NCBI GenBank assembly: GCA_030428025.1
Contig: JAUIBJ010000094.1
Coordinates: 1 to 8,962, forward strand
Length of the DNA stretch: 8,962 nt
Origin: Alphaproteobacteria bacterium
GTDB taxonomy: Bacteria; Pseudomonadota; Alphaproteobacteria; Rhodobacterales; Rhodobacteraceae
Reading direction: 5' to 3'
Position 1 is the first letter of the stretch. The number at the start of each line of letters is the position of its first letter. Shown one piece after another: positions 1 through 5,432 of this stretch. The position numbers and the translations under genes are program-made. The notes beneath the pieces are model-generated. The model was not told the DNA's origin. It saw nothing but the letters and a program-made list of their open reading frames with translations, and did no database searches.

Positions 1-1965
1 CGTGGCGAAACCCTCGTCCGCCTGCCAGTCATAGCTGTGCAGGAAGGCGCGGCCCGACAGATCGGCGCGGGCCGTGGCGGCGCGCGGCGCGGCGATGAAG
101 GAAGCGCAGCCCGCGAGCCCCCATTCGGGCCGCGGCTCGGCCCAGTCCGTCGCGCGGGCGGTGACAGTCCGTCCAGCCCGCGGCAGCCGCATCGTCCGCT
201 CGGTGCGCACAAGCCCGCCCGCCGCCGACAGCCAGCGCCGCGCCTGAGCCAGATCCTCGGCGTGGTCGGGAGCGGCGTCATCGGCAAAGAGCGCGATCTC
301 GTCGGTGGTGGTGTCGTGCAGCCCCGCCACGAAGAGCGTGTCTTCGGCCAGATCGATGGCGTGAGCGGCCAGCCCCGCGCGGGTCTCGTGGTCGTTGAGC
401 AGCCCCGCCAGCAGCCGGGCCGACACCTCGCCCGTATGCCCGCCGCAGGCACCGCAATGATAGGCGCTTTCATGCGGGTTGTTGGTCATCCTTGCGCCAT
501 GGCCCAGAAGCAGCACGAGACGCCCGAAGCCGCGCGTGAGGCTCATCGCCTTGAGGACCGTCGCGGCGGTTTCGGCCTTGGCCTCGGGGGAAAGGGCATC
601 GGTGATCTGCGGAGCGGGTTCTGTCGTCCCGGCTGCTCGCCGACCCCACGCGTCTTTCAGTAGCTTCGCGCCATAGAAGGGGCCGGCGGCCTCGACGAAG
701 GCGAAGGAGGAGACGGCGGCCTGCCGGAACCTGCCCCAGGCCCGGGCGGCCCGGGCGCCGATCCGGGCCTCGTGCTCGGTATCCTTGGGTCCCCGGCTGC
801 TCGTCGTGATCTGAGGGGAAAGCAGAACCGGCAGATGCGCCTCGACCACGTCCGAGCCATGGGCGGTATGGGCCACCGGCAGACCGAAGAACCCCGCGAA
901 GCCGAGTGTTTCGATCCCCGCGTCCTGTGCCTCCAGCGCGCGGCGCATCGGCTCTGACCGCACATCGATGCAGAAGGCGGCCTGAAGGGCAGGGCGCGCG
1001 CTCTGCTCGGCCGGGCCGGCGAGCGTTTCGGCCAGCCAGCGCTGATGCGCGCGCTCGGCGGCTTCCTGCAGAATGACGTCCACCACCTGATCCGGGGTCG
1101 CCCTGACCGGCGCCTCGTGGGCGTCCACCGTCTCCTGCCACCGCGCTTCGATCTGCGGGTGCGCATTCAGCAGCGCCTCATCCCAGATCAGCCGGACCGC
1201 CAGAAGGTCGGCCAGCGTGCCATCGGTCTCGCCGCGCTGCTCCGCCTGCCAGAGCAGCCAGCGCGCGTGCTGGGCCCAGCCGCCCAGATCCATCAGCAGC
1301 CTGTGGAAGGCCGTCTCGGCGGCGCTCTCGGTCAGGCCAAGCCGGTCGGCCGCGCGCAGGATCGCCCGTTCGGGCGTGTCGGGGGCCGCCGCCGCATGGG
1401 CGCAGAAGCCCGCAAGCCCCGCGATCTCGGGCGTAAGATCGCGCCCCGCCCAGCCCTGCCAGGCGGTATAGGCACTCTTGTGGGGGGCGGGAGACCACAG
1501 CGCCTGGCCGCGGTCGAAATGCCCCACTGCCCAGAGGCCGATGGTTTTTTCGATCACCGAGGGCCAGTCGACCCCGCTTGCGTCGGCGGCGAGATTGGCG
1601 ACGGTAGGGAGCGCTTCGGGTTCGGGCGCATCCGCCATTGCCCTGGCCTTCAGCATCGCAAGGTCGCAGGGCTTCAGAGGCGAGGACGAGGCAATCAGCG
1701 CGGTGGCCAGATCGTCATCGGTGATCCGCCCCGCCGCGATCTCAGCGGCATAGGCGGCGCGGGGGCGGGTCAGCGGCGCCCCGGCCACGCGCTCCAGCCG
1801 GGCCGCAGCGGTGGCCAGATCCTCGCCCGACTGGCCCAGGAAGGGATTCACGGCCACCGTCGCGTCCAGCGGGAAGGCCGGGGGGATGGCCCGGGCGGCG
1901 GCTTCGGCGGCCCCCAGCACGCTGGAAATGCGGGCCGGGGCGATCTGGGTGTGTTTCATGAACAT
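1..1965 (-). CDS. dabA: DabA, inorganic carbon transporter subunit (DUF2309/UPF0753), 3' end outside window
   Basis: This is the soluble, zinc-binding subunit of the DAB inorganic carbon accumulation complex. In studied members it works with the membrane subunit DabB on the inner face of the membrane and is thought to hydrate CO2 to bicarbonate in one direction, powered by a cation gradient. The first 655 residues are present; the usual length is about 800, so the C-terminal part lies beyond base 1. The N-terminus shows the family pattern LDATVAVNPFLGQ followed by LTRPRAAY. The motif CIDVRSEP gives C332 and D334, and GHG with HCGACGG gives H489 and C504. The 15-residue H-to-C spacing matches the metal-site spacing of characterised DabA, as I recall it. 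RAFLHSYDW near the end of the visible part is also typical. The start at 1965 was chosen because GAGGA lies 7 nt upstream; an ATG two codons later (1959) is less well placed. The gene follows dabB by 15 bp, so co-transcription is very likely. No in-frame stop was found. Confidence 0.94.
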   Translation of the reverse strand, partial: MFMKHTQIAPARISSVLGAAEAAARAIPPAFPLDATVAVNPFLGQSGEDLATAAARLERVAGAPLTRPRAAYAAEIAAGRITDDDLATALIASSSPLKPCDLAMLKARAMADAPEPEALPTVANLAADASGVDWPSVIEKTIGLWAVGHFDRGQALWSPAPHKSAYTAWQGWAGRDLTPEIAGLAGFCAHAAAAPDTPERAILRAADRLGLTESAAETAFHRLLMDLGGWAQHARWLLWQAEQRGETDGTLADLLAVRLIWDEALLNAHPQIEARWQETVDAHEAPVRATPDQVVDVILQEAAERAHQRWLAETLAGPAEQSARPALQAAFCIDVRSEPMRRALEAQDAGIETLGFAGFFGLPVAHTAHGSDVVEAHLPVLLSPQITTSSRGPKDTEHEARIGARAARAWGRFRQAAVSSFAFVEAAGPFYGAKLLKDAWGRRAAGTTEPAPQITDALSPEAKAETAATVLKAMSLTRGFGRLVLLLGHGARMTNNPHESAYHCGACGGHTGEVSARLLAGLLNDHETRAGLAAHAIDLAEDTLFVAGLHDTTTDEIALFADDAAPDHAEDLAQARRWLSAAGGLVRTERTMRLPRAGRTVTARATDWAEPRPEWGLAGCASFIAAPRAATARADLSGRAFLHSYDWQADEGFAT

Positions 1966-1972
1966 TGCGGTA

Positions 1973-1977
1973 TCCTC
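1973..1977 (-). promoter_or_regulatory. Shine-Dalgarno of dabA
   Basis: GAGGA on the minus strand lies 7 nt before the ATG at 1965 and 13 nt before the second in-frame ATG at 1959. It therefore supports the upstream start. It lies in the 15-bp gap after the dabB stop, so dabA may be translationally coupled to dabB. Confidence 0.7.
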
Positions 1978-1980
1978 GCG

Positions 1981-3543
1981 TCAGTTGGATTTTGCCACCC
2001 GGAACCCGCCGATCAGGCGGTCGAGAAGCGCGTTGATGTAAAGGCCGTTGGCCAGATGCACCCGCAGGCCGGCGGTGGAGGGGTGATGGGCCCAGAGCGG
2101 AAACAGCGCCTGAGCGAAGGCCACGAGCCCGAAGGACAGCACCGCAAGCACGATCAGCGCCCATTCCAGCGCCCCCGGCACCGGGTCTGCGGGAAGATGC
2201 GCGCCCCAGACCGCATCGGCGGCAAGCTGAAAGGTGAAATAGGCGGCCGCCGCCCCGACCGAGGCCAGCGCCGTGCGCTGCGTCAGCGCCCGGGGCGCGG
2301 CATCGGCCAGACCTTGCGCCACGAGATAGGCCACGCCGAAGACCAGCATCGTGCCGAGCGCGATGGCCTGCGGCGACTTGGGTCCGGCGATAAGGGTGAA
2401 GGCGGTGGCCATCGCCGAATAGAGCACCAGCGCCAGCGCAAAGGATTTCAGCACCGCACCCAGACGGGGCACCGCCACCGGGCCCGGCCGGCTGAGCCCG
2501 GCAACGGCGCGCACGGCGCCGCCCGAGGACAGGAAGGCATGGGCCTTGTACATGGAATGGGCCACGATATGCAGAAGCGCCAGCGGCCACAATCCCAGCC
2601 CGCATTGCAGCAGCATGAAGCCCATCTGTGCTACGGTCGACCACGCGAGCGCGGTCTTGATCGCGCTCTGGGTCAGCATCACCACCGCGCCGAAAAGGGC
2701 GGTCAGCCCGCCAAGCATCACCAGCGCAGCCATGGCGGCGGAGCTGGCCTGAACCAGCTCGGCCATGCGGATCAGCAGGAAGCCGCCCGCATTGATGATT
2801 CCGGCATGAAGCAGGGCCGAAACCGGGGTCGGCGCCTCCATCACCTCCGTCAGCCAGCCATGCACCGGGAAGGCGGCGGTTTTCAGCACAGCGGCGAACA
2901 CCACGAGCGCGACGGCCAGATGCGCCGTCAGGGACAGGCCGGCTGCCGCGGCGCCGGCCAGCGCGGCGAACTCCCCGGTGCCGTAGGTGACGGCCAGTAG
3001 TGCCGCCGCAACGATCAGCACCGCGTCTCCCGCATGCCAGACGAGCGCGAACTTTGTCGCCGCCCGGCGGGCGCTGGCCCGGTCGGGATAGAACAGCAGC
3101 AGCTTGCGCAGCCCGAGGCCGACGCCGATGAAGGCGAGGATCACCAGAAGCAGGCTGCCCGCCTGCATCAGCACGAGCACGGCCGCCAGCGTAGCGAGCA
3201 TCAGCCCGTGAAACAGCCCTTCGCGGGGCTCGCCGTCCAAATAGCTGCGCGAATAGCGCATCACGATCCAGCCGATGAAACCCACGAGACAGGCCATTGT
3301 CGCATTGACCGCATCGACGCGCAGCACAAGCGCCAGCGGCCCGCCGAAGAGCGAAACCTGCATGGACCCGTGCAGGAGGAATTGCCCGAGGCCCGCGACG
3401 GCAAGCCCGAGCGCCGCCAGCGCCGCCGCCTCCGGCAGCCACGAGACGGTGCGCGGCCGCGGCCCGGGCCGGTTGAGGAAGAGAGCTGCGGCCATCAGAA
3501 GGACGACGGGTGCCAGAAGGCCGAGAGGGAAGGTCGATAACAT
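1981..3543 (-). CDS. dabB: DabB, NuoL/MrpA-like membrane subunit of the DAB inorganic carbon transporter
   Basis: A 520-residue integral membrane protein of the proton-translocating NADH:quinone oxidoreductase/antiporter family (Proton_antipo_M). It is read as the cation-conducting partner of DabA. Its sequence is a succession of hydrophobic helices, roughly a dozen. The conserved channel segments are visible: K221-T-A-A-F-P-V-H228-G-W, then E236-A-P-T-P-V-S-A-L-L-H246 in the broken-helix region, then an IKTALAWSTVAQMG segment with K296, and a HIVAHSMYKAHAFL helix. Length fits DabB and is shorter than NuoL, which carries an extra C-terminal arm. No other nuo or mrp gene is adjacent, whereas dabA follows 15 bp downstream, and this decides the DabB reading. 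The start at 3543 (MLSTFPLGLL) has GTGGAG 8 nt upstream and begins directly with a hydrophobic helix. A longer reading from 3660 would overlap the divergent lysR and lacks support. Confidence 0.93.
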   Translation of the reverse strand: MLSTFPLGLLAPVVLLMAAALFLNRPGPRPRTVSWLPEAAALAALGLAVAGLGQFLLHGSMQVSLFGGPLALVLRVDAVNATMACLVGFIGWIVMRYSRSYLDGEPREGLFHGLMLATLAAVLVLMQAGSLLLVILAFIGVGLGLRKLLLFYPDRASARRAATKFALVWHAGDAVLIVAAALLAVTYGTGEFAALAGAAAAGLSLTAHLAVALVVFAAVLKTAAFPVHGWLTEVMEAPTPVSALLHAGIINAGGFLLIRMAELVQASSAAMAALVMLGGLTALFGAVVMLTQSAIKTALAWSTVAQMGFMLLQCGLGLWPLALLHIVAHSMYKAHAFLSSGGAVRAVAGLSRPGPVAVPRLGAVLKSFALALVLYSAMATAFTLIAGPKSPQAIALGTMLVFGVAYLVAQGLADAAPRALTQRTALASVGAAAAYFTFQLAADAVWGAHLPADPVPGALEWALIVLAVLSFGLVAFAQALFPLWAHHPSTAGLRVHLANGLYINALLDRLIGGFRVAKSN

Positions 3544-3551
3544 GTTGCGTA

Positions 3552-3557
3552 CTCCAC
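3552..3557 (-). promoter_or_regulatory. Shine-Dalgarno of dabB
   Basis: GTGGAG on the minus strand, 8 nt before the ATG at 3543. It supports the 520-residue start over the 39-residue N-terminal extension that the open frame would allow. Confidence 0.6.
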
Positions 3558-3589
3558 AAGATCGAACGGATGCAGGAACAGTTAGCGGC

Positions 3590-3618
3590 TGGACCAATTC
3601 CAGAAAATTACATATATT
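3590..3618 (+). promoter_or_regulatory. Predicted sigma-70 promoter of the LysR gene
   Basis: TGGACC (3590-3595, 4 of 6 to TTGACA) is followed after exactly 17 bp by TATATT (3613-3618, 5 of 6 to TATAAT). Transcription would start near 3625, leaving a leader of about 22 nt. The dyad at 3598-3624 covers the spacer and the -10, as expected for a self-repressing LysR gene. This is a prediction from motif match and spacing only. On the opposite strand, towards dabB, TGTAAT (3612-3607) is a possible -10, but no convincing -35 accompanies it, which would suit an activator-dependent promoter. Confidence 0.5.
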
Positions 3619-3624
3619 CTGAAA
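3598..3624. promoter_or_regulatory. Imperfect dyad, candidate LysR operator between dabB and lysR
   Basis: The dyad is centred on base 3611. Its core arms CAGAA (3601-3605) and TTCTG (3617-3621) are perfect complements, with further pairs at 3607/3615, 3608/3614, 3599/3623 and 3598/3624: nine of thirteen positions pair. A further TTCTG occurs at 3630-3634, 13 bp from the right arm in direct orientation, and a GGAA follows at 3641-3644. The segment is clearly AT-rich against the surroundings. LysR-type regulators bind interrupted dyads in such divergent control regions, often at two or more adjacent sites. Binding by the adjacent regulator is inferred. Confidence 0.5.
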
Positions 3625-3646
3625 AATCGTTCTGTTTTGTGGAAGT

Positions 3647-4528
3647 ATGGCCAATCTCAACCTGCATCACCTTCGCCTGTTCCGGGCGGTCGCCCGTGAC
3701 GGCACGCTGACCGGCGCGGCGCGCGCGCTGAATCTGTCGCAGTCGGCGCTGTCCACGCAGGTCAAGGCGCTGGAGGCGTCGCTCGGGCATGCGCTGTTCG
3801 AGCGACGCGGGCGGGGGCTGGTGCTGACCGAGGCGGGGCGGATCGCGCTAGATCATGCCGAGGCGATCTTTCGCGTGGCCGAGGATCTGTCGGCCACGCT
3901 GCACCGGTCCGAGACGGCCCGGCGGGCGCTGCGGGTCGGGGCGCTGGCGACCCTGTCGCGCAACTTCCAGATCGGGTTTCTGGAGCCTTTCATCGGGCGC
4001 CCGGATGTGGAGGTGGTGCTGCGCTCCGGCGCGCAGGCCGATCTGATGCGGGCGCTTGAGGCGCTGTCGCTCGACGTGGTTCTGACGAATCTCGTGCCCG
4101 CGCGCGACGCCGCCAGCCCCTATCTGGTGCACGATCTGGCCGAACAGCCGGTGAGCCTGGTCGGCCCCGCCCGTCTTGCCGGGCAGGGGCTTCGCGACCT
4201 GCTCGCCACCGAACCGCTGATCCTGCCCACGCCTGAAGCGGCGCTTCGCGCCTCCTTCGACGCGCTGATCGAACGGCTGGGTGTGATTCCACGGGTGGCC
4301 GCCGAGGCCGACGACATGGCCATGCTGCGCCTGCTGGCCCGGGCCGGGGCGGGGCTGGCGGTCATCCCGCCGATCGTTGTGCGCGACGAGCTGGCGGCCG
4401 GCACGCTGTGCGAACTTGCCCGCCTGGAAGGCATCACCGAAGGTTTCTTCGCGGTGACCCTGCAGCGCCGGTTCCCCAACCCGCTGGTAGGCGAAATCCT
4501 CGACGCTTTCACGCTGCGGCCCCGTTGA
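3647..4528 (+). CDS. LysR-family transcriptional regulator, divergent from dabBA
   Basis: A 293-residue cytoplasmic DNA-binding regulator of standard LTTR length. Residues 5-64 form the winged helix-turn-helix: LHHLRLFRAVARDGTLTGAA, then LNLSQSALSTQVKALEASLG, then LFERRGRGLVLTEAG. A linker helix follows, and residues of about 90-290 form the periplasmic-binding-protein-like effector domain. The stretch with DDMAMLRLLARAGAGLAVIPP and the late GFFAVTLQRRFPNPLV resemble the NhaR-like subgroup more than classical CbbR, though this assignment is from memory of family patterns. The gene is transcribed away from dabB across a 103-bp region containing a dyad, the usual arrangement for an LTTR that controls its divergent neighbour and itself. 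LysR genes are also known beside dab operons in chemoautotrophs. The start at 3647 is forced by an in-frame stop at 3620-3622, but it has no well-spaced Shine-Dalgarno (GGAAG ends 1 nt before the ATG). The effector is unknown. Confidence 0.95.
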   Translation: MANLNLHHLRLFRAVARDGTLTGAARALNLSQSALSTQVKALEASLGHALFERRGRGLVLTEAGRIALDHAEAIFRVAEDLSATLHRSETARRALRVGALATLSRNFQIGFLEPFIGRPDVEVVLRSGAQADLMRALEALSLDVVLTNLVPARDAASPYLVHDLAEQPVSLVGPARLAGQGLRDLLATEPLILPTPEAALRASFDALIERLGVIPRVAAEADDMAMLRLLARAGAGLAVIPPIVVRDELAAGTLCELARLEGITEGFFAVTLQRRFPNPLVGEILDAFTLRPR

Positions 4529-4554
4529 GCGATCGCCGATGCCCGCCCTTGACG

Positions 4555-4568
4555 TTGATGCAAATCAA
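4555..4568 (+). promoter_or_regulatory. FNR/FnrL-type box (perfect consensus)
   Basis: TTGAT-GCAA-ATCAA is an exact match to the TTGAT-N4-ATCAA consensus of FNR (FnrL in Rhodobacteraceae). A further half-site-like TTGAC precedes it at 4549-4553. It lies 74-87 bp before the ATG of the PAN-PDZ gene and after the end of lysR. Related CRP/FNR-family regulators of the Dnr type can recognise the same sequence, so which protein binds cannot be settled here. Confidence 0.8.
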
Positions 4569-4569
4569 T

Positions 4570-4581
4570 CCGCCGCGGCGG
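4570..4581. repeat. 12-bp perfect palindrome between FNR box and -10
   Basis: CCGCCGCGGCGG reads identically on both strands. It occupies about -33 to -22 of the predicted promoter, where a second protein could compete with RNA polymerase. In a genome this GC-rich, a pure G/C palindrome of this length can also arise by chance. Confidence 0.35.
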
Positions 4582-4590
4582 ACTCCTCGC

Positions 4591-4603
4591 TAGCATCGTC
4601 GGG
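4591..4603 (+). promoter_or_regulatory. -10 element and predicted start of a class II FNR-dependent promoter
   Basis: TAGCAT (4591-4596) matches TATAAT at 4 of 6 positions. If these bases are -12 to -7, transcription starts at 4603 and the centre of the FNR box (between 4561 and 4562) falls at -41.5, the exact class II activation position. There is no separate -35 match, as expected when FNR replaces it. The start point is computed from motif spacing, not observed. Confidence 0.6.
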
Positions 4604-4607
4604 CACC

Positions 4608-4625
4608 GTCCGGTTCGGGCCGGAC
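4608..4625 (+). promoter_or_regulatory. Leader hairpin upstream of the PAN-PDZ start
   Basis: GTCCGG (4608-4613), a six-base loop TTCGGG, and CCGGAC (4620-4625) form a perfect six-pair, all but one G/C stem. It begins about 5 nt after the predicted transcript start and ends 6 nt before the AAGGA Shine-Dalgarno (4632-4636). It could protect the 5' end of the mRNA. It lacks a following T-run, so it does not look like a terminator for lysR. Confidence 0.4.
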
Positions 4626-4641
4626 AGGGGGAAGGACGGCC

Positions 4642-5331
4642 ATGAACGCAACACGACAGTTTTCCTTGACGTCCCTTGTATGTATCGCGCTCGCGGGGAC
4701 GGCCACGGCCGATACTCTCGAAGAGGGCGTTTACCGCCCCGGCGCAACTTACCAAACCCTTCCGATCGACCCTGAGGAGGGCGCGCCCGCCTGCGCCGAA
4801 CTCTGCGCGGCGGAGGAACGCTGCCGCGCTTGGTCCTTCATTCGCCCGGGGCACCCGGAAAAGGGGGCCGACCGGTTCGGGCTCTGTTTGCTGAAGGATG
4901 CGGTTCCGGAGGCTGTGGAGGACGCGTGCTGTTTCTCCGGGGTGAAGGTCGGGGTCGGGGAGGAAGAGGGGGCGGCTGACGCGTCAGAACCCGAGGGCGC
5001 GCCCGAGCCCGGGGTCGCGCCCGGCCCCGGCGCGCCGGGATGGATCGGTCTTCAGATACAGAACGTCACCCCCGAGATTGCTACCTCGCTGGGCCTGAGT
5101 CAGTCGGACGGAGCCTTGGTGGTCTCTGCCACGCAGAACGGGCCGGCAGACCGGGCAGGGCTGCGCGCCGGCGACCTGATCGTTGCTGTCGGTGGCACTG
5201 TCATAACGGATATCCGCGCGCTTGTCCGCGAGGTGGCCGCATACGCGCCCGGCGACATGACGACGGTTACGGTGCTGCGCGAGGGAGAGGAGCGGACGCT
5301 CGAGCTCGAAATCGGGGCCCGGACAAACTGA
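4642..5331 (+). CDS. Exported PAN/Apple-like and PDZ domain protein
   Basis: A 229-residue protein predicted to be periplasmic or secreted. Residues 1-23 are a Sec signal peptide (R5, hydrophobic core, ATA before D24). Residues 40-103 hold six cysteines (C51, C55, C61, C82, C96, C97) with the CAELC, CRAWSF and GLCLLK spacing typical of small PAN/Apple modules, which bind proteins or carbohydrates. A flexible acidic, Pro/Gly/Ala-rich linker covers about 105-132. Residues 133-226 form an HtrA-type PDZ domain: GWIGLQIQNVTPEIATSLGL, GALV at 137-180, and the ligand-loop region DRAGLRAGDLIVAVGG. No protease domain is present, so a binding or scaffold role is inferred. The start has AAGGA 5 nt upstream. 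Expression is probably induced when oxygen is low, through the FNR box and class II spacing upstream. The gene precedes a giant exported protein by 101 bp. I do not recognise a named gene. Confidence 0.9.
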   Translation: MNATRQFSLTSLVCIALAGTATADTLEEGVYRPGATYQTLPIDPEEGAPACAELCAAEERCRAWSFIRPGHPEKGADRFGLCLLKDAVPEAVEDACCFSGVKVGVGEEEGAADASEPEGAPEPGVAPGPGAPGWIGLQIQNVTPEIATSLGLSQSDGALVVSATQNGPADRAGLRAGDLIVAVGGTVITDIRALVREVAAYAPGDMTTVTVLREGEERTLELEIGARTN

Positions 5332-5339
5332 TGAATGGC

Positions 5340-5351
5340 CGGGCATGCCCG
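5340..5351. repeat. 12-bp perfect palindrome after the PAN-PDZ stop
   Basis: CGGGCATGCCCG starts 9 bp after the stop codon. In RNA it could form only a short stem with an impractically small loop, and no T-run follows, so a terminator call is not supported. Its role is unknown; it may be chance. Confidence 0.3.
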
Positions 5352-5368
5352 CCTCCGGCGTGATGGCG

Positions 5369-5382
5369 TTAACCCAGGTCAA
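5369..5382 (+). promoter_or_regulatory. Degenerate FNR-like dyad before the giant exported-protein gene
   Basis: TTAAC-CCAG-GTCAA has the 14-bp FNR geometry. The right arm matches the consensus at 4 of 5 bases but the left arm at only 3 of 5, and it lacks the G of TTGA that is normally critical. If functional at -41.5, the start would be near 5417, with only a poor -10 (around 5406-5411). A weak site at best. Confidence 0.2.
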
Positions 5383-5416
5383 TGTGCGGCACGCGCTGCC
5401 GCGGATAGTGTGGGAC

Positions 5417-5429
5417 AGGAGGAGGAAGG
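5417..5429 (+). promoter_or_regulatory. Extended Shine-Dalgarno of the giant exported-protein gene
   Basis: AGGAGGAGGAAGG is a 13-base purine run. The AGGAGG at 5420-5425 ends 7 nt before the GTG at 5433. This near-ideal site fixes the GTG start and suggests strong translation despite the non-ATG codon. An in-frame TAG at 5406-5408 rules out a start further upstream. Confidence 0.8.
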
Positions 5430-5432
5430 CCA

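Noticed and set aside
1045..3000. 651-codon plus-strand open frame opposite dabA and dabB
   Set aside because: It is exactly codon-aligned antisense to dabA and crosses the dabA-dabB boundary into dabB in the same phase. Its translation is rich in R, G, H and Q with no recognisable domain. Codon bias in GC-rich genes removes stops from this antisense frame.
1742..3559. 605-codon minus-strand open frame over dabB
   Set aside because: It overlaps dabB on the same strand in another frame, is R/G/A-rich, and has no family motif. The dabB frame carries unmistakable NuoL-like helices.
3544..3660. 39-residue N-terminal extension of DabB starting at 3660
   Set aside because: It would overlap the lysR start and the AT-rich control region, and it is not membrane-like in the way of family N-termini. 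The ATG at 3543 has GTGGAG 8 nt upstream.
4529..4536. GCGATCGC palindrome directly after the lysR stop as a terminator
   Set aside because: It has no loop and no following T-run, so it cannot form an intrinsic terminator.
4120..4854. Minus-strand frame spanning the end of lysR and the FNR promoter
   Set aside because: It crosses a clear intergenic control region and two convincing plus-strand genes, with S/R/A-biased composition.
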